A stretch of DNA of 64,000 nucleotides from Streptomyces sp. P3 (GCF_003032475.1 NZ_CP028369.1:5580001-5644000); one strand, 5' to 3'; shown: positions 8,142-16,797, counted from the first letter of the stretch. Notes: generated by a model not told the origin, from the letters alone. Made by a program: numbers and translations.

Positions 8142-8342
8142 ATGAACCACCGACTCACGTCCGCCCGCCTGCCGAAGGCCGCGTCCGCACTGGTCCTGCT
8201 CTGCGCGGTGGCCGCACTCACCGCTGGCGCGGGCACGCTGACGGACCAGTCCGCGCAGCATCAGGCCCCGACCGCCGGGAGCATCGTTCCTGCCTGGAAC
8301 AACACCGGTTCCGCCGTGCCGCCGCACCCGCCCGTCATCTGA
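8142..8342 (+). CDS. 66-residue secreted peptide
   Basis: Starts MNHRLTSARLPKAASALVLL, a Sec signal with basic n-region and hydrophobic core to about residue 30; cleavage after an Ala near 28-30 is plausible. The mature part (~35 residues) is Pro-, Ala- and Thr-rich with one Trp and ends PPHPPVI. The RBS is weak (GGACGGAAGG, ~7-10 bases upstream). It is divergent from the candidate RiPP operon, shares its regulatory region, and is closed by the strong stem-loop at 8364-8398. No family recognised; it could be a signal or a second product. Confidence 0.6.
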   Translation: MNHRLTSARLPKAASALVLLCAVAALTAGAGTLTDQSAQHQAPTAGSIVPAWNNTGSAVPPHPPVI

Positions 8343-8363
8343 TCCGTCCGCGCGCGGGAAATG

Positions 8364-8398
8364 GGGAGGGCGCCACCTGTACGAGGTGGCGCCCTCCC
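8364..8398. terminator. Bidirectional terminator stem-loop
   Basis: Perfect 14-bp stem (8364-8377 with 8385-8398), 7-base loop TGTACGA, followed by TT. It lies between the convergent ends of the 66-aa peptide gene (8342) and the SARP gene (8434) and would serve both strands. Confidence 0.9.
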
Positions 8399-8433
8399 TT
8401 GCGTGCTGCGGGCCCGCGGATCGCGGCGGGGAC

Positions 8434-11400
8434 CTACGCCGTGCGGCCTAGCTCCCCCAGAAGGTCCGCGACATCCTGCTGTTCGGGCAGCCCCATGCCC
8501 TCGAAGATGTGCAGGGACTGCTCCAGGTACACCTGGGCGCCGTCCGGGTCGGCGCGGTCGGCGAGCACGCGGCCGCAGACCAGCAGGGCCTGCGCCTCGG
8601 CCCGTTCGTCGCCGCGCCGGCGGGCCATTGCGACCGCCTGACGAGCCATCGATTCGGCGGCCGGGAAGCGGCGCAGCATCCGCAGGGTGTCGGCGAGCCG
8701 GTAGCGGACGTGGACCTCGCGCCCGTCGTCGCCGGCCCGGTCACAGGCCTCCAGGGCCTCGGTGAGGGCGCGCAGCGCGTCCTCGTGGTGGCCTGCGGCT
8801 CCCAGGGCCACGCCCTTGACGTAGAGCGCGTACGCGGCTGCGGACTCGTCGTCCAGCTCCGCCACGGCTTCCAGCACCTCCCGGGCGGTGTCCAGGGCGA
8901 CGCCCGTGGCGCCGAGCCGCACGTGGGCGAGGGCGCAGTTCAAGAGGGTGGCGATCTCGCCGGAGCGGTGGCCGAGCCGGCGGGCCAGGGCGAGGGCCTC
9001 CTCGTAGTGGGTGATGGCCTCGGCGCTCTCGCCCAGGGTGACGGCGATCAGGCCCAGGTCGTTGAGGGCTTGCCGCAGGATCACCACGTCCTCCGCCGCG
9101 CGGCAGGCGCGCACCGCCAGCCCGGCATGGGTGCGGGCCGCCGCAAGCCGGCCCGCCCTCAGGGCGAAGGAGCAGCTCAGCCACTGGGCGCGACCGAAGG
9201 ACCGCTGGTCGCCCCGGCGCCTGGCGGCTTCGGCGACGCGCAGTGCGGCGGGGGCGAGCTGTTCGTGGCGCAGATCCCCGACGAAGGGGCTCAGCGCCAC
9301 CAGCAGATCGGTGGCGGCGGGCAGCAGCCTGCGGTGCGGCTCGGCTTCGGCGTGGTCGGCGCAGGACTGTACCGCGAGGACGGCCGCCTCGAAGTGCTCG
9401 GCGGCCCAGGCCCGTGCGGCCTGCGGGTCGGGGAACGGGGCGGCTTCGGCTCCGAGTGACACCAGGGAGCCGACCACCGAGTCCCCGGGGACCAGCTGGG
9501 CGAAGGCCTGGCACGCGGTGGCGAGCAGGTGGCCGAGCAGGTTCTCGTAGGCGCGGTCGGCCTCGGCCGCGTCGTGGGCGCGGGCACGCGCCCGGCCGAA
9601 GGCCCGCAGCAGGTCGTGGATGCGGTACCGGCCCGGCGCCGGGGACTCCATCATGGAGGCGCTGACGAGTGCCTCCAGTGCCTCCTCGGTCTCCGCCTCG
9701 GCGCTCTGCAGGATCGCGCCGGCGGCCTGCGGGCCCACGTCGGCGGCGGTGGCCACGGCGATGAGGCGAAAAGCCCGGGCCTGCTCGGATGACAGCTGGT
9801 GATAGCTGAGGTCGAAGGCCGCTTCGACGGCCAGGTCGCCCACCCGCATCTCGTTCACCCGACGGGCCTCGTCGGTGAGCCGGGCCGTCAGGGCGGCGAC
9901 GGGCCAGCCGGGCCGGGCGGCGAGACGGGCCGACACGATGCGGGTGGCGAGCGGCAGCTGGCCGCATGCGCCCACCAGGGCGTGGACGTCCGCACGTTCG
10001 GCGTCGAGCCGGCCGGCGCCGATGATCCGGCCGACCAGGGTGACGGCGTCCTCGGGCAGCAGCCGGCCCAGACCGAGTTGTACCGCTCCTTCGAGGCTGG
10101 GCAGTTGGGTGCGGCTGGTGACGAGGACCGCGCAGCCGGGGGCGCCGGGGACCAGATGGCGCACCTGGGCGGCGTCGGCCGCGTTGTCCAGGACGAGGAG
10201 CACGCGCCGACCGTCGAGGACGGTGCGCAGCAGCCGGGCCCTGGCGCCGACGGTGTCGGGCAGCAGGTGGAGCGGGCAGCCGAGTCCGTCCAGGAAGGCG
10301 CCCAGCACGATCGCGGGGTCCTCGGGGTCGGGGTCCATGCCGCGCAGGTCGGCGTACAGCTGCCCGTCCGGGTAGTGCCCGCGGACCAGGTGCGCGACGT
10401 GCAGGACCAAGGAGGTCTTGCCGATGCCGCCCATGCCGGAGACTGCGGCGAGCGGCAGGCTGCGGCGGTCCGGTGCGGTGAGCAGGGCGTGCAGGGTGGC
10501 GATCTCGGCGGTGCGGCCCACGAAATCGGGTACGGAACGCAGCAGTTGGGCGGGTGCGGTCCGGGGGAAGGCGCTGCCGCGCCCGCCGCCCGGGGCGGTC
10601 CCGGGGGCGGGCGTCGGTGGCGGGCCGTCGTCCGGGCCGGCCGCCACGGCAGTGACGGCGGCCGTGGCGGGTCGGCCGGTGCCGGCTGCGGGGCGGGGCT
10701 CCGGTAAGACCGCCGCCGACGGGGTCCGGGTCGCCGGGGACGTCGCGCGGGCCGTTGCCGGGGTGGTCCGCGGGACCGGCGCCGGGGTCGCCCGCGGCGT
10801 CCTTTCCGGGACCTCCTCCAGTATCTGGCGGTGCACGGCCGCCAGTTCGCGGCCGGGCTCCATGCCCTGCTCCTCGATGAGGGTGTGGCGCACCCGCTGG
10901 AACAGGGCCAGCGCCTCGGTGCGCCGTCCGGTGGCGTGCAGGGCCCGCATCAGCAGGCCGTGGAGCCGCTCCCGGCCCGGGTGTTCGGCCGCGAGGGCGG
11001 TCAGGTCGGGTATGACGGCCCGGTAGCGCCCCTGTGCCAGTTCCAGGTCGTACTGCTCCTCCAGCAGGGCGGTGCGTAGTTCGCCCCACCGCTCACGCTG
11101 CTGGTCGGCGAAGGGGCCCGGCACTTTCGCCAGGGGCTCTCCGCGCCACAGCCCCAGGGCGGCGGCGACCAGTGCTGCGGCCTCCGCGAGGCGCCCCGCG
11201 TCACGTGCCGCGGCCGACCGTTCGGCCAGCTCCGCGGCCTCCAGGGCGTCCACGGAGCAGCCCGGGACATCGAGCCGGTAGCCGTCGCCGACCGAGACCA
11301 GGATCCGCGGAGCGGAGGGGTCGGGCTCCAGGAGGCGCCGCAGCCGCCACGCGTACGTCCGGAGGTTGGCGACCGCCCCGTCCGGGGGCTCTTCCCCCCA

Positions 11401-11589
11401 GACCCCGGTGACCAGGTCCCACATCGGGACACCCAGCCCCGCACGCATGAGTAACTGGGCCAGTACCGCCTGCTGTTGCGGTGATCCGGGCCCGATGGCC
11501 CGTTCACCGCCTGTGACGCGCAGTGGTCCCAGCACCGCGAACTCCAGCGTGCTCGATTCCTCGCCGCCGGCGGACACCCGCACGGACAT
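8434..11589 (-). CDS. AfsR/SARP-family regulator with NB-ARC and TPR domains
   Basis: 1051 aa. Domain order: winged-helix trans_reg_C (~15-105), bacterial transcriptional activation domain (~110-255), a Pro/Ala/Thr-rich linker (~265-345), an NB-ARC/STAND ATPase with Walker A GMGGIGKTS and Walker B VLLVLDN, then TPR-like helices to the C-terminus. Such large SARPs activate secondary-metabolite operons by binding 11-bp-phased direct repeats; a matching triple repeat is at 8049-8078. The ATPase and TPR part may sense a ligand or partner. It starts at an ATG preceded by GGGGGA. It is the probable pathway activator of the 1-7.9 kb cluster. Confidence 0.95.
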   Translation of the reverse strand: MSVRVSAGGEESSTLEFAVLGPLRVTGGERAIGPGSPQQQAVLAQLLMRAGLGVPMWDLVTGVWGEEPPDGAVANLRTYAWRLRRLLEPDPSAPRILVSVGDGYRLDVPGCSVDALEAAELAERSAAARDAGRLAEAAALVAAALGLWRGEPLAKVPGPFADQQRERWGELRTALLEEQYDLELAQGRYRAVIPDLTALAAEHPGRERLHGLLMRALHATGRRTEALALFQRVRHTLIEEQGMEPGRELAAVHRQILEEVPERTPRATPAPVPRTTPATARATSPATRTPSAAVLPEPRPAAGTGRPATAAVTAVAAGPDDGPPPTPAPGTAPGGGRGSAFPRTAPAQLLRSVPDFVGRTAEIATLHALLTAPDRRSLPLAAVSGMGGIGKTSLVLHVAHLVRGHYPDGQLYADLRGMDPDPEDPAIVLGAFLDGLGCPLHLLPDTVGARARLLRTVLDGRRVLLVLDNAADAAQVRHLVPGAPGCAVLVTSRTQLPSLEGAVQLGLGRLLPEDAVTLVGRIIGAGRLDAERADVHALVGACGQLPLATRIVSARLAARPGWPVAALTARLTDEARRVNEMRVGDLAVEAAFDLSYHQLSSEQARAFRLIAVATAADVGPQAAGAILQSAEAETEEALEALVSASMMESPAPGRYRIHDLLRAFGRARARAHDAAEADRAYENLLGHLLATACQAFAQLVPGDSVVGSLVSLGAEAAPFPDPQAARAWAAEHFEAAVLAVQSCADHAEAEPHRRLLPAATDLLVALSPFVGDLRHEQLAPAALRVAEAARRRGDQRSFGRAQWLSCSFALRAGRLAAARTHAGLAVRACRAAEDVVILRQALNDLGLIAVTLGESAEAITHYEEALALARRLGHRSGEIATLLNCALAHVRLGATGVALDTAREVLEAVAELDDESAAAYALYVKGVALGAAGHHEDALRALTEALEACDRAGDDGREVHVRYRLADTLRMLRRFPAAESMARQAVAMARRRGDERAEAQALLVCGRVLADRADPDGAQVYLEQSLHIFEGMGLPEQQDVADLLGELGRTA

Positions 11590-12093
11590 CGTCCCCCCAT
11601 GTGTTCCCTCGACTCCGGAACCGCGTCCGGGTCCTATCGATCATCGTTGTGGTGACGCCGCAGGATGGTCGGTCCGGTGCGTCGGATGTGGCGCAGGGGA
11701 GCTCGCGCCGCCCGCTGCCCCTCGCCCCAGCGTCTCCACAGCTCGTCCTGCTGAGCCGACCAGAACCGTAATCACGCTCCTGTGCCTGCACAACCACATG
11801 ATCATCCGGGGATGGTGCGCCGTTCACCTGAGGGTGCCATCATTGTTCGGCTCAGGCACAGATCGTGGGGAGTGGTCGCGGAGCGTCACCCCGGTCTTCG
11901 ACGGCAAGGGCTCGTATTTTCCGTGAGACCCCGTACCCTCCCGTCCGGCTGCGGAGGATGACGCTCCGTCAGTCCTGCGCCGGGCCTCGCCGGTGTCCGC
12001 GGCGAGCGGTGACGATGCCGGAGGGCGGTGTCCAGCGTGGATCATCTCGCCTGAGATCGCCCATGCCGTCGCGGGCGTCGGCTCCTTCTCCGT
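11590..12093. other. Intergenic, no gene recognised
   Basis: About 500 bp upstream of the SARP gene. Short ORFs on both strands lack family resemblance or a convincing RBS. It should carry the SARP promoter; I see no clear -35/-10 pair. Confidence 0.5.
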
Positions 12094-12498
12094 CTACCCG
12101 AGTTCACCGCGACGGAAGGCGTCCCTCATCTCGCTGAGCCTCGCGGTCGTTGCCGGGTTCCGCCCCTGTGCTTGTTCAGCGAGTCGGAGGGCGTCGTCGA
12201 TCTCGCCGAGCTTCCTGGAGGACAGGACGGCCGCCCGCTCTATCAGGTCGTCCCGGGACACGGTGGTCAGCCACGTGCACGGGGTGAAGCCTGGACGCCG
12301 GAACGCGAGCCGCAGCACACCTTCGAGCGGCAGCCCTTCACCGGCGCCGACCGTCACTTCGATGCCCAGACCGCTGATGTCGAGGCCCGCCGGAGCGACG
12401 ACCTGCATCACCTGGAACCCGGTCGCGTCGTCTCCTGACAGCAGTACGACCAACCTCCGCTCGTCGAACTGGACCCACCAGACTTCGCCACGTTGCAC
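12094..12498 (-). CDS. MazF/PemK-like toxin-fold protein
   Basis: 134 aa from a GTG at 12498 with GGAGGG close upstream; a longer form from 12570 is possible. The N-terminus QRGEVWWVQFDERRLVVLLS matches the PemK/MazF start (RGdvWwvdfd..RPvvvls), a plasmid-maintenance toxin fold that cleaves RNA. The C-terminal ~45 residues are helical. No antitoxin ORF is seen next to it, so it may be orphaned or belong to the broader CcdB/PemK-like set without toxin activity. It sits next to a transposase fragment, consistent with acquired DNA. Confidence 0.55.
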   Translation of the reverse strand: MQRGEVWWVQFDERRLVVLLSGDDATGFQVMQVVAPAGLDISGLGIEVTVGAGEGLPLEGVLRLAFRRPGFTPCTWLTTVSRDDLIERAAVLSSRKLGEIDDALRLAEQAQGRNPATTARLSEMRDAFRRGELG

Positions 12499-12586
12499 AA
12501 GCCCTCCGATACACAGGACGGCAGGCAGACGCTGCGCGACCGGACGCGGTGTGGAGACGGGTGCGGCCACCGTTGATCATCGGTGT

Positions 12587-12829
12587 GTGAAGACAAACGA
12601 TCATGCGGTGGCCGCAGGTCACAGCGTAGACCCTGGCTGCCGGCAGGAGGCGTTCGAGGGCCTGATGAGCCGGATAGCGGGACGCTTCACACGGTTCGAA
12701 CCGCGACGCCGGGCCCGGAAGCCGGTACTCGACCTGTTGTCGGACCTGCCGCGCAAGAACTGCTGGACCATCACCGAGCGGGCCGGGGACGGGGCCCCGG
12801 ACACAGCACAAGCCGCAGCCGGAACGTGA
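12587..12829 (+). pseudogene. IS701-type transposase, N-terminal remnant
   Basis: Reads EAFEGLMSRIAGRFTRFEPR, then KPVLDLLSDLPRKNCWTITERAG. This is the conserved N-terminus of the ~400-aa IS701-like DDE transposases of Streptomyces. It stops after ~80 codons; the catalytic DDE core is absent. GTG at 12587 is the likely original start. A decayed insertion, marking a hot spot next to the tRNA-like array. Confidence 0.85.
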
Positions 12830-12832
12830 CGG

Positions 12833-12861
12833 AGCCCGGGAGCATGTCCAGCTCCCGGGCT
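12833..12861. terminator. Stem-loop after transposase remnant
   Basis: Perfect 11-bp stem (12833-12843 with 12851-12861), 7-base loop ATGTCCA, no T-run. Possible terminator or relic of the element end. Confidence 0.5.
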
Positions 12862-12927
12862 CCAGCTTGCCGCCCATTTGCGCACACCGGCGGCGTTTAA
12901 GAACCGCGGGTCATGTTGAGATCGACG

Positions 12928-13130
12928 TGTTCTGCCTTTGAACTACAGCGCCACGAGAGAGGCGCCGAGGGGACTTGAACCCCCATCCGTCGATGTTCGC
13001 CCACGCTCGGTCGATCCGGTGTTCGGCGGCGAATACTGAGACTGGAGCGAGAATCTGAGTTTCATGGGGCCGCCTCTGCCAGGCTTGGGCCACCCCCGCA
13101 CGTGGTGCGGGGAGAGGGATTCGAACCCCC
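12928..13130 (-). tRNA. Degenerate tRNA-like array
   Basis: On the minus strand three tRNA-type pieces follow each other closely. A T-arm plus acceptor ends TTCGAATCCCTCTCCCCGC-ACCA (13103-13130). Three bases later, GCGGGGGTGGCCCAAGCCTG (acceptor start and D-arm, from 13099) begins. Then come GGGGGTTCAAGTCCCC-TCGGCGCC (T-arm/acceptor, 12961-12984) and TGTAGTTCAAAGGCAGAACA (D-arm, 12928-12947). I could not fold any of them into a complete canonical cloverleaf, and anticodons are not assignable. They may be decayed or the non-canonical tRNAs found in actinobacterial tRNA arrays on plasmids and phages. Confidence 0.42.
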
Positions 13131-13218
13131 AACTGACACCCCTTCATCAGCTTCAACATCAGTTTCAGCTTGCGCTCATCGCGCACCCTCCGCTCGCGAC
13201 GGAGGGCGTATGTGGGGG

Positions 13219-13950
13219 CTACCGGAAGAGGTAGCCGAATACCGCGTCGCCGACCCGCTGGTCGGTGACCTCGGTGTTGTTCGCCTCCTCGCGGGCGAAC
13301 TTGACGGACTGCTGGAGCTTCTCGACACGGTCGAGGAGCTCGTTGACCCGCCGGGCGGGCAGCGCGCCGGAGAACTTCACCGTAGTCCAGTAACCGACCG
13401 GGACGTCCTCGTAGTACACCTCGACCTGTGCCGGGTGCTTCTCCGTGGCCTCGGCCTTCACGTGGTTGCGCGGAACCTTCTTCGTGCGGATGGTCCGCAC
13501 CGGGTCCGTCTTCCACGAGTCCGTCGAGGGGTCCAGGTTCCACGACTCGGAGGCGTCGAGCACCGGCAGCTTGCGCACGAAGGTGTGCAGGTCGGTGAGT
13601 TGCTTCTCCAGGAACAACAGGTACGGGACGGGCACCTGGGGCAACAGCACCGTACCGTCGACCACCACGTCCGCGACCGCGGACCGGTTCGCCCAGTCCT
13701 TCGTCGCGGTCACGTCGAAGAGCCGCGTCAGCGTCCCGGCGGTCGCCCGCAGAGCGTCCTCGGCCTTGATCTGCACCCGCGTGGACTCGGGCGGCAGTTG
13801 CTCGCCCTCTTCGTCCTTGGGCTGGTAGGTCCGGGAGATGCCGGCCAGCAGGGCGGGCTTCTGCACGTCCTGGTGAGCCTGGGTGAGCTCCTGGAGAGCC
13901 TTGGACTTGACGCCCTTTTCGACTGCGATGATCTGATTCAGCTTCGGCAC
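13219..13950 (-). CDS. Uncharacterised protein upstream of the tRNA-like array
   Basis: 243 aa, soluble, highly charged, GTG start. The N-terminal half is helical (KLNQIIAVEKGVKSKALQEL). The central part contains SRTYQPKDEEGEQLPPESTR, and the C-terminus is helical with many Glu, Lys and Arg residues. No catalytic motif recognised. It reads into the tRNA-like array on the same strand, ending ~90 bp before the first T-arm. I have a weak recollection of a domain of unknown function that accompanies tRNA arrays on actinobacterial plasmids, which would fit. Its composition is less extreme in GC than its neighbours, suggesting transfer with the array. Confidence 0.7.
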   Translation of the reverse strand: MPKLNQIIAVEKGVKSKALQELTQAHQDVQKPALLAGISRTYQPKDEEGEQLPPESTRVQIKAEDALRATAGTLTRLFDVTATKDWANRSAVADVVVDGTVLLPQVPVPYLLFLEKQLTDLHTFVRKLPVLDASESWNLDPSTDSWKTDPVRTIRTKKVPRNHVKAEATEKHPAQVEVYYEDVPVGYWTTVKFSGALPARRVNELLDRVEKLQQSVKFAREEANNTEVTDQRVGDAVFGYLFR

Positions 13951-14245
13951 ACGGCGAACCTAACAACTCCGCGCCGCCCGCACATCCGATTAAACGCCAG
14001 GCCCAGAGGGCGGGGCTGCACGTGTGAGCCCGGACCGGGGCGCGAAGGTCACCAACCGTAAGGCGGCCGCCCGGCCGCCCGGCCGGCGGCCCGTGGGGTG
14101 CATCGCAGGGCGGAGGGCCACGGCCACTACCGGGGACGTACCTCGGTGGTCCTACAACGCGCCGAGGCGCAGTGCCGGCCGCCGCGACACGGTGAACCTT
14201 CGTGGTCGCAGCACAAGTCACCACACCAGTGGCCTCACGCCCGCG

Positions 14246-14383
14246 CCGGGTCAGGAGGCGGGCCGCCTTGTCGTCACCGAAATGCACGCCGGGGGAGGAC
14301 AGGGAGAGCATCGTGGTCGCGATGCCGTTGCGGTCCATCAGATCCAGATGATCCCGGACGGACCACGATGGCCAGCCGCCCGT
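14246..14383 (-). pseudogene. Amidohydrolase N-terminal remnant
   Basis: Reads WSVRDHLDLMDRNGIATTML, then SLSSPGVHFGDDKAARLLTR. This is the N-terminal stretch of ACMSD/amidohydrolase-2 proteins, where a helix (LDLMDRNGI) precedes a strand ending SLSSPGV. No HxH N-terminal metal motif and no continuation is found in any frame. The flanks (13951-14245 and 14384-14600) contain no other recognisable gene. Confidence 0.7.
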
Positions 14384-14666
14384 GCCGTCGGGGTGCGTTC
14401 CGCGCGCAGCGCCCTCTCCAGCCGACCTGCCACGATCTGCGAAAACGGCCAGGCCGGATATCCGGCGGTGGGAAACGCGGCGTCGGTCACGTCGGCCGTT
14501 TACGAGAACCTGCGGGAGGGTCCCTGCGGGCGCATGGCGACCACGATCCACGGTTTCGAAAGGAATCATGTTCTCTTCGCGGGGCACGTACGCTCTGGAT
14601 GCGCGCGGTCGATCTAGGGCGCGCCGGGAGTGAGCCCGAGGGGTTGGACGAGGGGAGCGTTCCGCA

Positions 14667-15290
14667 GTGACACGTGATCACGAGGAAGAGGTCCTGGCCC
14701 GGATCGCCAAGGGGCTTGTGTACACCGAGTCCGAAGCCGCCTTCCAGGGCCCTCGGCGCCGCACCGAGCGGATCTTCGAGTACAACCACACACCACCGAG
14801 CGAAACGGAGAAGCGCCGATCGCTGCTCGTCGCGATCTTCGGTTCGGTCGGTGAACGCACTGTGCTGCTGCCGCCGTTCCACGCCGGGTTCGGCAGCAAC
14901 GTCCACGTCGGCGACGACTTCTTCGGGAACGTGAACCTCACGTTCGTCGACGACGTGGACATCCGCATAGGCAACGGTGTCATGATCGCGCCCAGCGTGA
15001 CACTGACCACGACGGGACACCCGGTGCATCCCTCGCGACGCGCTGACTTCGGACGGTTCTCGGAACCGATCGTGATCGAGGACAAGGTGTGGATCGGTAG
15101 CAACGCGGTAGTCCTGCCGGGCGTTCGCATCGGATACGGGTCGGTCATCGGTGCCGGCAGTGTCGTCAGCCACAGCGTTCCCCCCATGACTGTCGCGGTC
15201 GGAACCCCTTGCCGGGTGGTCCGCCCCATCACGGACGAGGACCTCACCACACGTACCGCCGGGCACGAGAAACGCTGTCCCTTGAGGTGA
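14667..15290 (+). CDS. Maltose/galactoside O-acetyltransferase family protein (LacA/Maa-like)
   Basis: 207 aa, GTG start with GAGGGGAGCG upstream. N-terminal Mac domain (~10-60), then a left-handed beta-helix: hexapeptide repeats IRIGNGVMIAPSVTL, WIGSNAVVLPGVRIG and YGSVIGAGSVV. The catalytic His is in TTTGHPVHPSRR, and the C-terminus has the usual GTPCRVVRPI. It transfers acetyl from acetyl-CoA to a sugar hydroxyl. The length fits the family. The gene stands alone; its 3' end runs into the AlbA_2 remnant. Confidence 0.93.
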   Translation: MTRDHEEEVLARIAKGLVYTESEAAFQGPRRRTERIFEYNHTPPSETEKRRSLLVAIFGSVGERTVLLPPFHAGFGSNVHVGDDFFGNVNLTFVDDVDIRIGNGVMIAPSVTLTTTGHPVHPSRRADFGRFSEPIVIEDKVWIGSNAVVLPGVRIGYGSVIGAGSVVSHSVPPMTVAVGTPCRVVRPITDEDLTTRTAGHEKRCPLR

Positions 15291-15500
15291 ACGAAGCCGC
15301 GGAGGGCGACTCGCTGAAGAAGATGCTGAAGACCATCGCCGCCTTCGCATCGCAGGACGGCGGCACCGTGCTGATCGGCGTCCGCGACTACCCAAGATCG
15401 TGGGCCTGCCCGCGAAGCCGACCGCCGACAAGCAGGAACTCCAGGTCGTCGGCATGATCCCCGGAGTTCTACGTCCGCGCCGGCCCGAACACAGGATGTC
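15267..15500 (+). pseudogene. Schlafen/AlbA_2-domain ATP-binding protein remnant, frameshifted
   Basis: Reads SLEVNEAAEGDSLKKMLKTI, then AAFASQDGGTVLIGVRD. This is the start of an AlbA_2 (divergent AAA-4, Schlafen-like) domain, in which N-GGT-LIGV-D is the signature. Just after GVRDY the frame changes; the next frame continues GLPAKPTADKQELQVVGMI, which is the following part of the same domain. The rest is lost. It overlaps the acetyltransferase 3' end, so it is a truncated and shifted fragment. Confidence 0.75.
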
Positions 15501-15559
15501 CTGGAGCATGAGGGTCTGTGCAGCTCGACAAGCTGATACGCGACATGTGACTTGCCTGG

Positions 15560-16216
15560 CTAGCCCTTCGGGAGGCTCGCCGTGGCCAAGACGCTTCCGT
15601 CCGGGGCCATCAGGCGGACGCCGGTCAGTGTCGTCGGGTCGGTCGCGGCCGGTGCGCCCCAGTATCCGTAGCCGTCCTTGAGGGGGAAGGAACCCACCGG
15701 GACCGTCGATCCGTCGGCGTGTACGAGCAGACAGCGCACCGGGCCCCGGCCGTTCCCGTCCAGATCGACGGACATGTACACCCAGCCCTCGTCACCGGCG
15801 TGGGCGTAGATGCGGCCCACCTCGTGGCCGCCGGAGACCAGGGCCGCCGCCCGTAGGCCGCTGTCCGCCCGCTGAGAGATCGGCGGTGGCGCGGCCTCGA
15901 CCACCGTGCCGATCGCCCATCCGCCGAATCCGCAGGCCAGGGCCGCGGCGGCCGCCGCCGGCCCTAGCCGGTGCCTGCGCCGCTTCGGTGCGGGCGCGGC
16001 GCCCAGGGCCCGGACGACGCGGCTCTCGAAACCGACCGGCGGCTCGGCGCCCGGCAGCAGCGCGAGCAGACCGTCGCCGACCACCGTCAGCCGCTCGACG
16101 TGCTCCCGACAGTTCGGACAGCGGTCCAGATGGGCGACCGCCTCGGCGCGCTCGCGGGCAGGCAGGACCCCGAGCGCCATCTCGGCGTTCAGCTCGCGCA
16201 GCTGCTCGCACTCCAT
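15560..16216 (-). CDS. Anti-sigma factor, RskA/ZAS type
   Basis: 218 aa. Cytoplasmic zinc-finger anti-sigma domain with HLDRCPNCREH (H-x3-C-x2-C, residues ~33-43). One TM segment follows (~GPAAAAAALACGFGGWAIGTV, ~85-105), then an extracytoplasmic RskA-C-type domain of ~110 residues. It sequesters the ECF sigma factor encoded 5 bp upstream until an extracytoplasmic signal releases it. The ATG at 16216 has a weak RBS, consistent with coupling to the sigma gene. Confidence 0.93.
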   Translation of the reverse strand: MECEQLRELNAEMALGVLPARERAEAVAHLDRCPNCREHVERLTVVGDGLLALLPGAEPPVGFESRVVRALGAAPAPKRRRHRLGPAAAAAALACGFGGWAIGTVVEAAPPPISQRADSGLRAAALVSGGHEVGRIYAHAGDEGWVYMSVDLDGNGRGPVRCLLVHADGSTVPVGSFPLKDGYGYWGAPAATDPTTLTGVRLMAPDGSVLATASLPKG

Positions 16217-16221
16217 GCCGC

Positions 16222-16797
16222 TCACCGCTTCTCCGCCGCTTCGAGGAGGGCCTGTACCTTGAGCGTCCCGGTCCGGATCCGGGTCTTCGCCGTGCCCAGC
16301 GGGATGTCCTCCGCGTCCGCGACCTCCCGCGCCGTCATCCCGTAGATCCCGGCCATCACCAGGGCCCGCGCCTGCTCCCGGGGCAGCTCCGCCACCGCCC
16401 GCCGGACCCGCTCCGCGCTGTCGTCGGCGAGCGCCCGCCGCTCGGGTGTCTCGGTCACGATGCCGAGCAGCGCGGCCAGGTCCTCCGGGTCGACCGGGCT
16501 CGCCCGCCGGGCCCGTACCGTGTCGATCGCGAGGTTGTGCGCGATCGCCGTCAGCCAGGACCGCACGGATCCACGACGGGGGTCGTACACCTGTGCGTGC
16601 CGCCAAGCCCGCTCGAAGGTCTGCTGGGCGACGTCCTCGGCGAGCTGGGGGTCACCCAGGACGGCGAGAGCCACGCCGAAGACCGTGCGCTGGAAACGGC
16701 GTACGAACGCGACGGCGAGCTCCGGATCGCCCGTCGTCAGACCGGTGAGCAGTGCCTCGTCGGGGACCCGCCCGAGAAAGAGACCCATACGCCGCAT
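16222..16797 (-). CDS. ECF RNA polymerase sigma factor (SigK-like)
   Basis: 191 aa. Region 2 (~25-90) contains the DVAQQTF motif and RSWLTAIAHNLAIDTVR. Region 4 (~130-185) contains LPREQARALVMAGIYGMTAR and IPLGTAKTRIRTG, the helix-turn-helix for the -35. Two starts are possible: ATG 16797 coincides with the transcript start expected from the -10 at 16804-16809 (leaderless), and ATG 16788 lies nine bases further in. It forms an operon with its anti-sigma and is divergent from the cupredoxin gene. Confidence 0.95.
   Translation of the reverse strand: MRRMGLFLGRVPDEALLTGLTTGDPELAVAFVRRFQRTVFGVALAVLGDPQLAEDVAQQTFERAWRHAQVYDPRRGSVRSWLTAIAHNLAIDTVRARRASPVDPEDLAALLGIVTETPERRALADDSAERVRRAVAELPREQARALVMAGIYGMTAREVADAEDIPLGTAKTRIRTGTLKVQALLEAAEKR

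Noticed and set aside
7970..8236. 88-codon minus-strand ORF upstream of the 20-codon peptide as a longer precursor
   Set aside because: No RBS, Arg/Ser-rich, covers the candidate promoter and SARP repeats, and ends before the peptide.
13103..13130. Complete tRNA gene ending in encoded CCA
   Set aside because: T-arm and acceptor 3' strand are convincing, but no matching acceptor 5' strand plus D- and anticodon arms of normal size could be found upstream, so only a tRNA-like array is claimed.
12911..14587. 558-codon minus-strand ORF covering the tRNA-like array and the 243-aa gene
   Set aside because: It strings together unrelated pieces: an amidohydrolase fragment, an antisense-like middle and tRNA-like sequence. 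Not one protein.
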